A DNA stretch of 64,000 nt from Cupriavidus agavae (GTDB taxonomy: Bacteria; Pseudomonadota; Gammaproteobacteria; Burkholderiales; Burkholderiaceae), in the NCBI RefSeq assembly GCF_004217045.1, contig NZ_SGXM01000001.1, forward strand, positions 2,356,001 through 2,420,000. The letters run 5' to 3'. The notes below the pieces were generated by a model that ran no database searches, was not told where the DNA came from, and saw only the letters and a program-made list of their open reading frames with translations. The position numbers and the translations under genes are program-made. Positions 8,213 through 17,670 of this stretch are shown here, piece by piece; position 1 is the first letter of the stretch; every line of letters starts with the position of its first letter.

Positions 8213-9784
8213 ATGATCAAGCAAGCACTCCTCTCCGTTTCCGACAAGACCGGCATCGTCGAATTCGCGCGTGAACTGAACGCGCTCGGCGTCACGCTGC
8301 TTTCCACCGGCGGCACCGCCAAACTGCTGGCCGACGCGGGCCTGCCCGTCACGGAAGTGGCCGACTACACCGGCTTCCCCGAAATGCTCGACGGCCGCGT
8401 CAAGACGCTGCACCCGAAGGTGCACGGCGGCATCCTGGCCCGCCGCGACCTGCCCGAGCACATGGCCGCGCTGGCCGAGCACAAGATCCCGACGATCGAC
8501 CTGCTCGTGGTGAACCTGTACCCGTTCCAGCAGACCGTGGCCAAGGACGACTGCACGCTGCCCGACGCGATCGAGAACATCGACATCGGCGGCCCGACCA
8601 TGCTGCGCTCGGCGGCCAAGAACCACCGCGACGTGACGGTAATCGTCGACCCGGCCGACTACGCCGTGGTGCTCGATGAAATGCGCGCCAACGCCAACAG
8701 CGTCGGCTACGACACCAACTTCCGCCTGGCCACCAAGGTCTTTGCCCACACGGCCCAGTACGACGGCGCGATCACGAACTACCTGACCAGCCTCGGCAGC
8801 GACAAGTCGCACCAGGGCCGCAGCAGCTACCCGCAGACGCTGAACCTGGCCTTCGAGAAGGTGCAGGAAATGCGCTACGGCGAGAACCCGCACCAGTCGG
8901 CCGCCTTCTACCGCGACCTCAAGGCCGTGGACGGCGCGCTGGCCAACTACGTGCAACTGCAGGGCAAGGAACTGTCGTACAACAACATCGCCGACGCGGA
9001 CGCCGCCTGGGAGTGCGTGAAGTCGTTCGATTCCGCTGCCGCCGCGTGCGTGATCATCAAGCACGCCAACCCGTGCGGCGTGGCCATCGGCGCCAACGCG
9101 CTGGAAGCCTACGACAAGGCGTTCAAGACCGATTCGACCTCGGCCTTCGGCGGCATCATCGCCTTCAACGTGGAACTGGACGAAGCCGCCGCGCAGGCCG
9201 TGGCCAAGCAGTTCGTGGAAGTGCTGATCGCGCCGTCGTTCAGCACGGCCGCCCGCAATGTGTTCGCGGCCAAGCAGAACGTGCGCCTGCTGGAAATCCC
9301 GCTGGGCCGCGGCATGAACCAGTATGACCTGAAGCGCGTGGGCGGCGGCCTGCTGGTGCAGGGTCCGGACGCCCGCAACGTGCAGCCGTCCGAGCTGCGC
9401 GTGGTGACGCGCCGCCATCCGACGCCCAAGGAAATGGACGACCTGATGTTCGCCTGGCGCGTGGCCAAGTTCGTCAAGTCCAACGCCATCGTGTTCTGCG
9501 GCAACGGCATGACGCTGGGCGTCGGCGCGGGCCAGATGAGCCGCGTGGACTCGGCGCGCATCGCCAGCATCAAGGCCCAGAACGCCGGCCTGACGCTGGC
9601 CGGCTCGGCCGTGGCCTCGGACGCCTTCTTCCCGTTCCGTGACGGCCTGGACGTGGTCGTGGACGCCGGCGCCACCGTGGTGATCCAGCCGGGCGGCTCG
9701 ATGCGCGACGACGAGGTGATCGCCGCCGCCGACGAGCGCGGCATCGCGATGGTGCTGACCGGCACGCGCCACTTCCGGCATTAA
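8213..9784 (+). CDS. purH: Bifunctional AICAR transformylase / IMP cyclohydrolase
   Basis: Catalyses the last two steps of de novo purine synthesis to IMP. It has 523 residues. The N-terminal MGS-like cyclohydrolase domain is marked by [15 protein letters not shown], the STGGTAKLL segment and [12 protein letters not shown]. The C-terminal transformylase domain carries IIKHANPCG with the catalytic Lys-His pair at about K283-H284, and ends with GTRHFRH, typical of the family. The ATG lies 16 bases after fis. Confidence 0.97.
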   Translation: MIKQALLSVSDKTGIVEFARELNALGVTLLSTGGTAKLLADAGLPVTEVADYTGFPEMLDGRVKTLHPKVHGGILARRDLPEHMAALAEHKIPTIDLLVVNLYPFQQTVAKDDCTLPDAIENIDIGGPTMLRSAAKNHRDVTVIVDPADYAVVLDEMRANANSVGYDTNFRLATKVFAHTAQYDGAITNYLTSLGSDKSHQGRSSYPQTLNLAFEKVQEMRYGENPHQSAAFYRDLKAVDGALANYVQLQGKELSYNNIADADAAWECVKSFDSAAAACVIIKHANPCGVAIGANALEAYDKAFKTDSTSAFGGIIAFNVELDEAAAQAVAKQFVEVLIAPSFSTAARNVFAAKQNVRLLEIPLGRGMNQYDLKRVGGGLLVQGPDARNVQPSELRVVTRRHPTPKEMDDLMFAWRVAKFVKSNAIVFCGNGMTLGVGAGQMSRVDSARIASIKAQNAGLTLAGSAVASDAFFPFRDGLDVVVDAGATVVIQPGGSMRDDEVIAAADERGIAMVLTGTRHFRH

Positions 9785-9795
9785 GGCGTAGGCAA

Positions 9796-9819
9796 GTTCC
9801 GGCGCGCTCGTGCCGGAAC
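9796..9819 (+). terminator. Hairpin after purH
   Basis: GTTCCGGC at 9796-9803 pairs with GCCGGAAC at 9812-9819 across an 8-base loop. No T-run follows, so termination is uncertain. It is immediately followed by palindrome copy 1 (9839-9864). Confidence 0.45.
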
Positions 9820-9838
9820 GGCTTGCCCTCTCCCCCAA

Positions 9839-9864
9839 CCCCTCTCCCGCTTGCGGGAGAGGGG
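9839..9864. repeat. Dispersed GC palindrome, copy 1
   Basis: CCCCTCTCCCGC, a 2-base loop TT, then GCGGGAGAGGGG: a perfect 12-bp inverted repeat between purH and ruvC. The same arms occur at 29590, 42031 and 47677 (longer arms in the last). A partial copy of one arm (CCTCTCCCCC) lies just upstream at 9827. Confidence 0.85.
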
Positions 9865-9931
9865 AGCAGTTCTCCGCAGTTCAAGCTATTGCGGCGTACA
9901 CTACGCCCATCCCTCTTTCCTCCCCCGCTTC

Positions 9932-10477
9932 ATGCGTATTCTCGGCATCGACCCCGGTCTGCGGACCACCGGCTTTGGCGTGCTCGAAAAGCACGGCAAC
10001 AAGCTTGCCTACGTGGCATCGGGCACGATCCGCAGCAATGGCGACGAAAGCCTGCCGCAGCGCCTGAAGACGCTCTATGACGGCATTGCCGAGGTGGCGC
10101 GCACCTACGCCCCCGACTGCGCGGCGATCGAGAAGGTGTTCGTCAACGTCAACCCCCAATCCACACTGATGCTCGGCCAGGCCCGGGGCGCCGCGATCTG
10201 CGGGCTCGTCGGCCAGGGCCTGCCGGTGTTCGAGTACACCGCGCTGCAGCTCAAGGTGGCCGTGGTCGGTTACGGCCGGGCCAACAAGGAGCAGGTGCAG
10301 GAGATGGTGATGCGGCTGCTGGCGCTGTCGGGACGCCCGAGCAGCGATGCGGCCGACGCGCTGGGCATGGCGATCTGCCACGCCAACGGCAGCGACACGC
10401 TCGGCACGCTGGCCAACATGGCGCCGGAGCTGGCGCGCAAGGGCATGCGCGTGCGGCGCGGGCGGCTGGTGGGCTGA
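9932..10477 (+). CDS. ruvC: Holliday junction endonuclease RuvC
   Basis: Dimeric resolvase that nicks four-way DNA junctions symmetrically, acting after RuvAB branch migration. It has 181 residues. The acidic catalytic residues are all seen: D7 ([15 protein letters not shown]), a glutamate in AAIEKVFV near residue 66, and aspartates in [14 protein letters not shown] near 137-141. The ATG at 9932 was taken because the preceding in-frame bases belong to the palindromic intergenic repeat. ruvA and ruvB follow after an intervening lipoprotein gene. Confidence 0.97.
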   Translation: MRILGIDPGLRTTGFGVLEKHGNKLAYVASGTIRSNGDESLPQRLKTLYDGIAEVARTYAPDCAAIEKVFVNVNPQSTLMLGQARGAAICGLVGQGLPVFEYTALQLKVAVVGYGRANKEQVQEMVMRLLALSGRPSSDAADALGMAICHANGSDTLGTLANMAPELARKGMRVRRGRLVG

Positions 10478-10523
10478 GCGCCGGGCTTACAATCTGGCTC
10501 TTGCCCACGCAGGAAGCCTCCGG

Positions 10524-11696
10524 ATGCCGTCTCTCGCCTCGCTTCGCCTTGCCCTGGCCGTCACCACGGCCGCGTTCATCGCCGGTTGCGCCACCCCGCC
10601 GCAAGCGCCGCGTACCGCGGCGCCCTCGCCCGCGCCAGCCGCGCCGGCTCCGTCCGTTGCCACGCCCGCCACGCCGGCGCCGAAGCCGCTCGTGATCGCC
10701 CACCGTGGCGCCAGCGCGCTGCGGCCCGAGCACACGCTTGCGGCCTACCAGAAGGCCATCGACGACGGCGCCGACATCATCGAGCCCGACCTGGTCGCCA
10801 CGAAGGACGGCGTGCTGGTGGCGCGCCACGAAAACGACATCACGGGCACCACCAACGTGGCCGACCTGCCCGAATTTGCCGAGCGCCGCCGCATCAAGGT
10901 CATCGACGGCGAGCGCATCGACGGCTGGTTCACCGAGGATTTCACGCTGGCCGAGCTGAAAACGCTGCGCGCCCGCGAACGCATCCCGAAGCTCCGCCCC
11001 TACAACGCCAAGCTCGACGGCCAGTTCGAGGTGGCCACGTTCGACGAAATCCTGAAGCTCGCGGACCAGGCGGCGGCCCGGCGCGGCAGCCCGATCGGCC
11101 TCTACCCCGAACTGAAGCACCCGAGCTACTTCCGCGGCATCGGCCTGCCGCTCGAAGAAAAGCTCGCCACGGCGCTGCAGGCCAGCGCCTACGCCCGCGC
11201 CGCGCCGGTCTACGTGCAGTCGTTCGAGGTTGGCCCGCTGCGCACCATGAAGCGGCTGCTGGGCGCGTCCATGCCGAACGTGCGGATCGTGCAGCTGATC
11301 GGCAACCCGCGCGGCCGCCCGGCCGACTGGCGGCTGGCTGGCGACAGCCGCACCTATGCATCGATGCTGACCCCGCTGGGCCTGCGCGAGGTGGCCACCT
11401 ACGCCAACGGCATCGGCCCCGAGAAAAGCCTGGTGATCCCGCGCGACGCGCAGGGCAACCTGGCCGCTCCCACGGCGCTGGTCACGCACGCCCACGCGGC
11501 CGGCCTGACCGTCCACCCCTACACGTTCCGCCCCGAGAACAGCTTCCTGCCGAGATCGCTGCGCGCGCCCGGCGACGACGCCACGCGCAGCCCCGCCGGG
11601 CTGGAGCGCGAGATCCAGGCGTTCGCGGCGGCCGGCGTGGACGGCGTGTTCACCGATGACCCCGCGCTGGGCCGCAAGGCCGTGGACGGGCGATAA
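10524..11696 (+). CDS. Glycerophosphodiester phosphodiesterase, lipoprotein
   Basis: GlpQ-type enzyme of 390 residues that would hydrolyse glycerophosphodiesters to glycerol-3-phosphate and an alcohol. The N-terminus is a lipoprotein signal: a hydrophobic stretch then FIAGC with the lipobox cysteine near residue 22, followed by a long Ala/Pro linker (to about 54). The GDPD domain begins with [19 protein letters not shown] (catalytic HRG and E), then [18 protein letters not shown] with the metal-binding E-x-D and second catalytic His. Periplasmic-facing and membrane-anchored by inference. It lies between ruvC and ruvA, in the same direction. Confidence 0.9.
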   Translation: MPSLASLRLALAVTTAAFIAGCATPPQAPRTAAPSPAPAAPAPSVATPATPAPKPLVIAHRGASALRPEHTLAAYQKAIDDGADIIEPDLVATKDGVLVARHENDITGTTNVADLPEFAERRRIKVIDGERIDGWFTEDFTLAELKTLRARERIPKLRPYNAKLDGQFEVATFDEILKLADQAAARRGSPIGLYPELKHPSYFRGIGLPLEEKLATALQASAYARAAPVYVQSFEVGPLRTMKRLLGASMPNVRIVQLIGNPRGRPADWRLAGDSRTYASMLTPLGLREVATYANGIGPEKSLVIPRDAQGNLAAPTALVTHAHAAGLTVHPYTFRPENSFLPRSLRAPGDDATRSPAGLEREIQAFAAAGVDGVFTDDPALGRKAVDGR

Positions 11697-11754
11697 CCCC
11701 GGCAAGGCGCGCTACCACGCTACACTTGCGGCCACTCTTTCCCTCGCACCCATC

Positions 11755-12336
11755 ATGATCGGACGCATCGCCGGCACCCTGCTCGAAAAGAATCCCCCGC
11801 ATCTGCTGGTCGACTGCCATGGCGTCGGCTACGAGATCGATGTGCCGATGAGCACGTTCTACAACCTGCCGGCCGTCGGCCAGCCCGTGACGCTGCTCAC
11901 GCAGCAGATCATCCGCGAGGACGCGCACCTGCTGTTCGGCTTCGGTACGGCCACCGAGCGCAACACGTTCCGCGAGCTGATCAAGATCACCGGCATCGGC
12001 GCGCGCATGGCGCTGGCCGTGCTGTCGGGCCTGTCGGTGCCGGAACTGGCGCAGGCGGTGACGATGCAGGAGACCGGCCGGCTCACGAAAATCCCCGGCA
12101 TCGGCAAGAAGACGGCCGAGCGGCTGCTGCTCGAACTCAAGGGCAAGCTCGGCGCCGAACTGGGCCACGCGCCGGGCTCCACGCCGGTTGCCGACAACGC
12201 CGCCGACATCCTCAACGCGCTGCTGGCGCTGGGCTATTCCGACAAGGAGGCCACGCTCGCCGTCAAGCAGGTACCGGCTGGCACGGGCGTGTCCGAAGGC
12301 ATCAAGCTGGCGCTCAAGGCGCTGTCGAAGGGCTGA
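11755..12336 (+). CDS. ruvA: Holliday junction DNA helicase subunit RuvA
   Basis: Binds the four-way junction and loads the RuvB motor. It has 193 residues. Domain I is the OB fold ([20 protein letters not shown]), domain II holds two helix-hairpin-helix motifs ([18 protein letters not shown] near 79-96 and [20 protein letters not shown] near 114-133), and domain III at the C-terminus contacts RuvB ([13 protein letters not shown]). The ATG at 11755 gives the universally conserved MIGRI start. ruvB begins 51 bases downstream. Confidence 0.97.
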   Translation: MIGRIAGTLLEKNPPHLLVDCHGVGYEIDVPMSTFYNLPAVGQPVTLLTQQIIREDAHLLFGFGTATERNTFRELIKITGIGARMALAVLSGLSVPELAQAVTMQETGRLTKIPGIGKKTAERLLLELKGKLGAELGHAPGSTPVADNAADILNALLALGYSDKEATLAVKQVPAGTGVSEGIKLALKALSKG

Positions 12337-12387
12337 GGCGCCCGCGCCGGGCAGCGTAGAATGGCGCCATTCCGCATCTGACCTGCC

Positions 12388-13455
12388 ATGATCGAAACCG
12401 ACAAGCTGACTGGTGACCGCCCGCCCGAGCGCGTCATCGCCGCCACCCCCGCCTCGAAACAGGAGGAAGCGTTCGAGCGCGCCCTGCGCCCGAAGCTGCT
12501 CGACGAGTACGTGGGCCAGGAGAAAGTGCGCGGTCAGCTCGATATCTTCATGCACGCGGCCCGCAAGCGCCATGAGGCGCTGGACCACGTGCTGCTGTTC
12601 GGCCCGCCCGGCCTGGGCAAGACCACGCTGGCCCATATCGTCGCGCGCGAGATGGGCGTGAACCTGCGCCAGACCTCCGGCCCCGTGCTGGAGCGCCCCG
12701 GCGACCTGGCCGCGCTGCTGACCAACCTCGAAGCCAACGACGTCCTCTTCATCGACGAAATCCACCGGCTGTCCCCCGTGGTGGAGGAAATCCTGTACCC
12801 GGCGCTGGAGGACTACCAGATCGACATCATGATCGGCGAGGGCCCCGCCGCCCGCTCGGTCAAGCTCGACCTGCAGCCGTTCACGCTGGTGGGCGCCACC
12901 ACGCGCGCCGGCATGCTGACCAACCCGCTGCGCGACCGCTTCGGCATCGTGGCCCGTCTGGAGTTCTACACGCCCGACGAACTGGCGCGCATCGTCACCC
13001 GCTCGGCACACCTGCTCAACGCCGTGATCGAGCCGGCCGGGGCGCTGGAGATCGCGCGCCGCGCCCGGGGCACGCCGCGTATCGCCAACCGCCTGCTGCG
13101 CCGCGTGCGCGACTTTGCCGAGGTCAAAAGCGACGGTACGATCACACGCGAAATGGCCGATGCCGCCCTGGCGATGCTCGACGTCGATAGCGTCGGCTTC
13201 GACCTGATGGACCGCAAGCTGCTCGAAGCGGTGCTGCACAAGTTCGACGGCGGCCCGGTGGGCGTGGACAACCTTGCCGCTGCCATCGGCGAGGCGCGCG
13301 ACACGATCGAGGACGTGCTGGAGCCGTACATGATCCAGCAAGGTTATCTGCAGCGCACACCACGCGGCCGGGTGGCCACTGCCGCCGCGTACCGCCATTT
13401 CGGCCTGGCGTCGCCCACGGCCTCGCGCGACGGCGAGATGTTCGACGCGCCCTGA
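12388..13455 (+). CDS. ruvB: Holliday junction branch migration ATPase RuvB
   Basis: Hexameric AAA+ motor that drives branch migration with RuvA. It has 355 residues. Walker [10 protein letters not shown] is at residues 72-80, Walker [12 protein letters not shown] near 120-130, and sensor 1 [18 protein letters not shown] near 168-186 includes the arginine finger region. The C-terminal winged-helix domain ends in [17 protein letters not shown] short Ser/Thr tail follows. Confidence 0.97.
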   Translation: MIETDKLTGDRPPERVIAATPASKQEEAFERALRPKLLDEYVGQEKVRGQLDIFMHAARKRHEALDHVLLFGPPGLGKTTLAHIVAREMGVNLRQTSGPVLERPGDLAALLTNLEANDVLFIDEIHRLSPVVEEILYPALEDYQIDIMIGEGPAARSVKLDLQPFTLVGATTRAGMLTNPLRDRFGIVARLEFYTPDELARIVTRSAHLLNAVIEPAGALEIARRARGTPRIANRLLRRVRDFAEVKSDGTITREMADAALAMLDVDSVGFDLMDRKLLEAVLHKFDGGPVGVDNLAAAIGEARDTIEDVLEPYMIQQGYLQRTPRGRVATAAAYRHFGLASPTASRDGEMFDAP

Positions 13456-13621
13456 GCGCGTACGGGCCTCCGGGCGCCTCGCGCTGCACGCGCAGAATCG
13501 CCATTTAAACGGTTTCGGCAACCATCAGAAATTTTTTCGAAGTGGATTGCCCCGCTATGGCCCGTTGTCCACAATGACTGCACCCGTTTTTACAATGCGC
13601 CACTGCGCGCTAAGGACAGTC

Positions 13622-14224
13622 ATGAACCAGCGAGCCAGCCATCCCCTCTCCCTGCTTTGCGCCGCAGCCTGCCTGGCCTTCGCCATGGCCGGGCCTGCCC
13701 ACGCCCAGAAGTCCGCGACCGGCCCCGCGCCGATCGGCGTGGCCGAGGAAGCCGTGGTCAGCGGCAAGGTCGTGGAAGTCGATCCCGACGCCAAGGGCGT
13801 GCTGGTGCAGGGGCCGCGCGGCAACCTGATCGCGCTGATGGCCGGCGACGAAGCCAAGAACATGGGCAATGTGAAGAAGGGCGACATCGTCACGCTGACA
13901 CGCGGCGCCGCCGTGGTGGCCGCGCTGGAACCGGTAGGCAGCAAGGATACGGCGCTGATGGAGCAGGTCGAGCGCGTCTCGCGCGCGGCCGAAGGCGGCA
14001 AACCCGGCGTGATGCGCGAGGTCACGACCACCGTGACCGCCGAGATCACCAACGTCGACGCCAAGAAGCGCACCCTGACGTTCCGCGGCCCGCGCGAGAC
14101 GCTGCGCACGGTCAAGGTCAATGACCCGGCGATCGACCTTGCCGGCATCAAGAAGGGCCAGATGGCCAAGATCGTGGTCAAGGAAGTGGTGTCCATCACC
14201 GTCAAGTCGCCGACCGCCGGCTGA
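13622..14224 (+). CDS. Exported protein of unknown function (periplasmic)
   Basis: Protein of 200 residues with a clear Sec signal peptide (residues 1-28; SLLCAAACLAFAMAGPAHAQ then KS). The mature part is built of beta-strand-rich segments with a repeated pattern: an Ala/Val-rich strand, 'VDPDAKGVLVQGPRGN' near 52-67 and 'VDAKKRTLTFRGPRET' near 143-158. This suggests two copies of a small OB-like or barwin-like beta unit. I do not recognise a named family. It is followed 67 bases later by the SYLF lipoprotein. The ATG at 13622 has AGGACAG upstream as a weak ribosome site. Confidence 0.75.
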   Translation: MNQRASHPLSLLCAAACLAFAMAGPAHAQKSATGPAPIGVAEEAVVSGKVVEVDPDAKGVLVQGPRGNLIALMAGDEAKNMGNVKKGDIVTLTRGAAVVAALEPVGSKDTALMEQVERVSRAAEGGKPGVMREVTTTVTAEITNVDAKKRTLTFRGPRETLRTVKVNDPAIDLAGIKKGQMAKIVVKEVVSITVKSPTAG

Positions 14225-14291
14225 TCCGCACATGGCATGCCGTGGCGGCCGGTTGCCGCCAGCGCAGCACTTGTCCCAAAGAGGAGACTTC

Positions 14292-14879
14292 ATGGATCGA
14301 CGTCAGTTTGTCACCCGGGTGGCCGGGTCGGGCCTGCTCGTGGCAACCGCCGGCTTTGCGGCCGGCTGCACCACCACGGGCGCCAGCACGCCCACCGACG
14401 TGGCCGCCCGGCGCAGGGAAATCGACGAGGGCGCCGACGGCGCGCTGAACCGGCTCTACAGCTCGGTCAACGGCGCCCGGGAGCTGGCCAGCCGCTCGCA
14501 GGGCATGCTGGTGTTCCCGCGCGTGCTGGCGGGCGGCCTGGTGATCGGCGGCGAATACGGCGATGGCGCGCTGCGCAGCAAGGGCGCGACGCAGGGGTAC
14601 TACCGTACCGTATCGGGCACGATCGGCCTGACGGCCGGCGGCCAGTCGCGCTCGGTCATCATCCTGTTCATGACACCCGAGGCATACAACAAGTTCGTGC
14701 AGTCCAAGGGCTGGACCATCGGCGCCGACGCCAGCGTGGCACTGGCCAAGATCGGCGCCAATGGCACCATCGATACCGTGACCGCCCAGCAGCCGGTGAT
14801 CGCGTTCGTGCAGACCAATGCGGGCCTGATGTTCGACGTCTCGCTGAACGGCTCCAAGATCAGCAAGCTCGATCTGTAG
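14292..14879 (+). CDS. SYLF/YSC84-domain lipoprotein
   Basis: Protein of 195 residues with a GAGGAG ribosome site just before the ATG. The N-terminus MDRRQFVTRVAGSGLLVATA contains a twin-arginine-like RRxF pattern and ends in a lipobox cysteine (GFAAGC, C26). It is therefore probably a lipoprotein, possibly Tat-exported. The remainder matches the SYLF (YSC84-like) fold: SRSQGMLVFPRVLAGGLVIG, EYGDGALRS, GYYRTVSGTIGLTAGGQSRS. SYLF domains bind phosphoinositides in eukaryotes; in bacteria the role is largely unknown. A strong terminator follows. Confidence 0.85.
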   Translation: MDRRQFVTRVAGSGLLVATAGFAAGCTTTGASTPTDVAARRREIDEGADGALNRLYSSVNGARELASRSQGMLVFPRVLAGGLVIGGEYGDGALRSKGATQGYYRTVSGTIGLTAGGQSRSVIILFMTPEAYNKFVQSKGWTIGADASVALAKIGANGTIDTVTAQQPVIAFVQTNAGLMFDVSLNGSKISKLDL

Positions 14880-14914
14880 CAGGCCGCTCCCAGGCAGCCC
14901 CGACCGATCGCAGA

Positions 14915-14942
14915 CGCCCGGCTCCGGCCGGGCGTTTCTTTT
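14915..14942 (+). terminator. Rho-independent terminator after the SYLF lipoprotein
   Basis: CGCCCGGC at 14915-14922, TCCG loop, GCCGGGCG at 14927-14934, then TTTCTTTT. It ends the exported-protein/lipoprotein unit. Confidence 0.9.
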
Positions 14943-15014
14943 GCGGCACACCGGGACCACGCGCTGGCCGTGCCGCTGGCATAATCGCCCGACACCAGCG
15001 CCCCGCACCCGTCC

Positions 15015-15758
15015 ATGCCCCCGTCTCCCGCCTCACCCGCCGCGCCGCAGTCCGCGCCCCACACCGGCCGCGTCTACCGCTACTACGACCTTGTCATGGT
15101 GGCCTTCGTCACGGTGCTGCTGTGCTCGAACCTGATTGGCGCGGCCAAGGCGGCGCAGGTCACGCTGCCGTGGATCGGCGCGGTGACGTTCGGGGCCGGG
15201 GTGCTGTTCTTTCCGGTCTCGTACATCTTTGGCGATGTGCTGACCGAGGTCTACGGCTACGGGCGCGACCGCCGCGTGGTCTGGGCCGGGTTTGCCGCGC
15301 TGGCATTTGCGACGTTCATGGCGTTCGTGGTGCTGCGCATGCCCGTGGCGCCGTTCATGAGCGACTACCAGAAGAGCCTGGAAGACGTGTTCGGCAACAC
15401 CTGGCGCATCGCGCTGGGCTCGCTGGTGGCGTTCTGCTGTGGCAGCTTCACCAACAGCTACGTGCTGGCCAAGATGAAGCTCTGGTCGGGAGGCCGCTGG
15501 CTCTGGACACGCACCATCGGCTCCACGCTGGCCGGCGAACTGGTCGATTCCTCGCTGTTCTACGTGATTGCGTTCTACGGCATCTGGCCGCTGGAGAAGG
15601 TCGTCCAGGTGGCCGTGGCGCAGTATGTGCTGAAAACGGCCTGGGAAGTGGTGATGACGCCGGTTACCTACCGGGTGGTGGCGTTCCTGAAGCGCGCCGA
15701 GAACGAGGACTGGTACGACCGCGACACCAACTTCACGCCGTTCCGGCTCAGGGTCTGA
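15015..15758 (+). CDS. Queuosine precursor transporter (YhhQ/VUT family)
   Basis: Inner-membrane protein of 247 residues with about six helices. Family marks are FFPVSYIFGDVLTEVYGYGR near 70-90, GNTWRIALGSLVAFCCGSFTN near 129-150, and TIGSTLAGELVDSSLF near 176-191. YhhQ (QueT-like DUF165) imports preQ0/preQ1 for the tRNA modification queuosine in E. coli; that substrate is inferred from the family. The first 20 residues are Ser/Pro/Ala-rich and may be over-called; no better internal start is evident. It converges on the minus-strand phosphatase gene, six bases away. Confidence 0.88.
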   Translation: MPPSPASPAAPQSAPHTGRVYRYYDLVMVAFVTVLLCSNLIGAAKAAQVTLPWIGAVTFGAGVLFFPVSYIFGDVLTEVYGYGRDRRVVWAGFAALAFATFMAFVVLRMPVAPFMSDYQKSLEDVFGNTWRIALGSLVAFCCGSFTNSYVLAKMKLWSGGRWLWTRTIGSTLAGELVDSSLFYVIAFYGIWPLEKVVQVAVAQYVLKTAWEVVMTPVTYRVVAFLKRAENEDWYDRDTNFTPFRLRV

Positions 15759-15764
15759 CGCCGC

Positions 15765-16439
15765 TCAGGGCACGCGCCGGTCCACCTCGTCGAGCGTCAG
15801 AGACTCCAGGTGGCCGATGTCGGCCCATTGCAGCAGCGTCAGCGCGGCGGTGTCGCAGCGCAGGCGATTGATGCTGGCGTTGAGCAGTTCGTGCTCGCGC
15901 GGCGCTTCGAGCGTCATGCCGGTTGCCTCGCGGTACAGGCAGTCGAGCACGCCGCCATGCGCCACCAGCGCGATCCGCTCGCCCGGATGGCGGCGCGACA
16001 GTGCCAGCGCAATCTCCACCGCCCGCTCGTGAAACGCGCGCAGCGACTCGCCGCCCGCCGGCGCGTAGTCGGGCACGCGCGCCTGCCAGTTGGCGAAATC
16101 CTCGGGCCGCTTCTCCGCCACCTCGGCATAGGTCATCGTCTGCAGGTCGCCGTAGCAGCGCTCGCGCAGCCGCGGCTCCGGGCGCACCGCCAGGCCAAGC
16201 CTGCGCGCCAGCGGCGCCGCCGTTTCCATCGCCCGGCCCAGGTCGCTCGAATACACCGCATCGATCGGCTCCCCGGCCAGCGCGCCAGCCAGTGCCTCGG
16301 CCTGCGCGCGTCCGGTATCGTTCAGCGGGATATCGACCTGGCCCTGCAGCCGCCGTTCACGGTTCCAGGCCGTCTCGCCATGCCGGATGACGATCAGATG
16401 GGTGAAGGCCAGCGTTTGCGGCCCGGTGCTTTGCGACAT
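15765..16439 (-). CDS. Histidine phosphatase superfamily protein (phosphoglycerate mutase-like)
   Basis: Protein of 224 residues with the catalytic VIRHGETAWN near residue 17 and the second active-site histidine in LVAHGGVLD near 163. The intervening ERCYGDLQTMTY motif fits cofactor-dependent phosphoglycerate mutase-like or alpha-ribazole-phosphatase-like phosphatases, so the exact substrate is open. The start at 16439 (MSQSTGP) sits 38 bases after the PEBP gene stop. It is probably the last gene of the tyrS-dtd-PEBP unit. Confidence 0.85.
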   Translation of the reverse strand: MSQSTGPQTLAFTHLIVIRHGETAWNRERRLQGQVDIPLNDTGRAQAEALAGALAGEPIDAVYSSDLGRAMETAAPLARRLGLAVRPEPRLRERCYGDLQTMTYAEVAEKRPEDFANWQARVPDYAPAGGESLRAFHERAVEIALALSRRHPGERIALVAHGGVLDCLYREATGMTLEAPREHELLNASINRLRCDTAALTLLQWADIGHLESLTLDEVDRRVP

Positions 16440-16477
16440 GCCGGTTCCTTGGGGGCGATGGACGGCGGTCCGGTTGG

Positions 16478-17125
16478 TTATTTGACGAGGCGCGGATTGA
16501 GCGTGTACGTGCCGGTGTAGCTGGCCTCGGCCAGCACATGGCCATGGATGGCCTGGCGCACGTCGGCCCCGGTGAACTTGCCTTCCACCGGCACGCGGTC
16601 GATATCGAGCGCGTAGACCGTGAACACGTAGCGATGGACGATCGAATCGTTCCACGGCGGGCACGGGCCGTCATAGCCGAAGTAGTCGCCCTTCATGTCC
16701 GGGTCGTTGGCGAACCAGCCCGTGTAGTCGTTCAGGCCATGGCGCAGGCCGCCGGCGGTGGCGGTACCCACCAGCGCCTCGGGGCCCGGCTTGCCGCGCG
16801 CAATCACGCCATCGCTGTGCGTGCCGGCCGAAATCGTGTTCAGGCCCGGCGGGATATCGATCAGCACCCAGTGGAAGAAATCCACGCGCGGCAGCGATTC
16901 CGGTACCTCGCGCCCCGCCTGGTTTACGTCGTCGCCACGGCTGGGCACGTCCGGATCATGGACGATCAGCGCGAACGAACGCGTGGCGGCCGGAAAGTCT
17001 TCCCAGTGCAGGTCCGGGTTGCGGTCGCTCGACAGCGTCACGTGGCTGGCCGCGTCGGGCACGCAGAACGCGAATTCGCCAGGAATCGGCGCGTTGTCGG
17101 CAAATGCCTTGCTCCAGAGTTTCAT
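16478..17125 (-). CDS. YbhB/YbcL-type Raf kinase inhibitor-like protein (PEBP)
   Basis: Protein of 215 residues. The phosphatidylethanolamine-binding-protein fold is shown by SFALIVHDPDVP near 49-60, FFHWVLIDIPPG near 83-95, the GYDGPCPPWND segment near 148-158 and HRYVFTVYALD near 163-173, which together line the anion pocket. It is longer than E. coli YbhB (158) because of an insert that includes NDYTGWFANDPDMKGDYF. The bacterial function is unknown. It has no signal peptide. Confidence 0.88.
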   Translation of the reverse strand: MKLWSKAFADNAPIPGEFAFCVPDAASHVTLSSDRNPDLHWEDFPAATRSFALIVHDPDVPSRGDDVNQAGREVPESLPRVDFFHWVLIDIPPGLNTISAGTHSDGVIARGKPGPEALVGTATAGGLRHGLNDYTGWFANDPDMKGDYFGYDGPCPPWNDSIVHRYVFTVYALDIDRVPVEGKFTGADVRQAIHGHVLAEASYTGTYTLNPRLVK

Positions 17126-17192
17126 GTGGATCTCCTTCGACTTGGGATTCGGTTGCAGCGGAGGCGGCGCTCGTTCTGGCGTTTTTACGATG

Positions 17193-17663
17193 TCACGCCG
17201 TGCCGGCCGGCGGCACGCGCAGCCAGAACGTCACCGGGCCGTCATTGGTCAGGCTGACCTGCATCATCGCGCCGAACTCGCCGGTCTGGACCAACGGGTG
17301 CGCGGCGCGTGCACGGGCCACGAAATGATCGTACAGCCGGCGGCCGTCCTCGGGCGAGGCGGCCGGGGTAAAACTGGGACGGGTGCCGCTGTTGGTGTCG
17401 GCGGCCAGCGTGAACTGCGAGACCACCAGCAGCCCGCCGGCGTTGCCCTGCCCGTCGATGTTCTGCACCGGCAGGTTCATCTTGCCGCCGGCATCGGAAA
17501 ACACCCGGTAGGCCAGCAGCTTGGCCAGCAGGCGCTCGGCCTGCGCCTCGGTGTCGCCACGTTCGGCGCACACCAGTGCCAGCAGGCCCGCGCCGATCTC
17601 GCCGGTGGTACGGCCCGCCACGGTCACGCGCGCCTCGGCGACGCGCTGGATCAGGGCAATCAT
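17193..17663 (-). CDS. dtd: D-aminoacyl-tRNA deacylase
   Basis: Proof-reading enzyme that removes D-amino acids (and glycine) from tRNA. It has 156 residues. The two signature motifs are [12 protein letters not shown] near 79-90 and NDGPVTFWL near 139-148 (the cross-subunit Gly-cisPro is the GPV of this segment). It begins seven bases after the tyrS stop. This pairing is meaningful because Dtd acts on D-Tyr-tRNA made by TyrS. Confidence 0.95.
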   Translation of the reverse strand: MIALIQRVAEARVTVAGRTTGEIGAGLLALVCAERGDTEAQAERLLAKLLAYRVFSDAGGKMNLPVQNIDGQGNAGGLLVVSQFTLAADTNSGTRPSFTPAASPEDGRRLYDHFVARARAAHPLVQTGEFGAMMQVSLTNDGPVTFWLRVPPAGTA

Positions 17664-17670
17664 GCGCCGC

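Noticed and set aside
14237..15871. A 544-codon plus frame spanning the SYLF gene and the queuosine transporter
   Set aside because: Out of frame with both genes, Arg-rich, and crosses the terminator at 14915.
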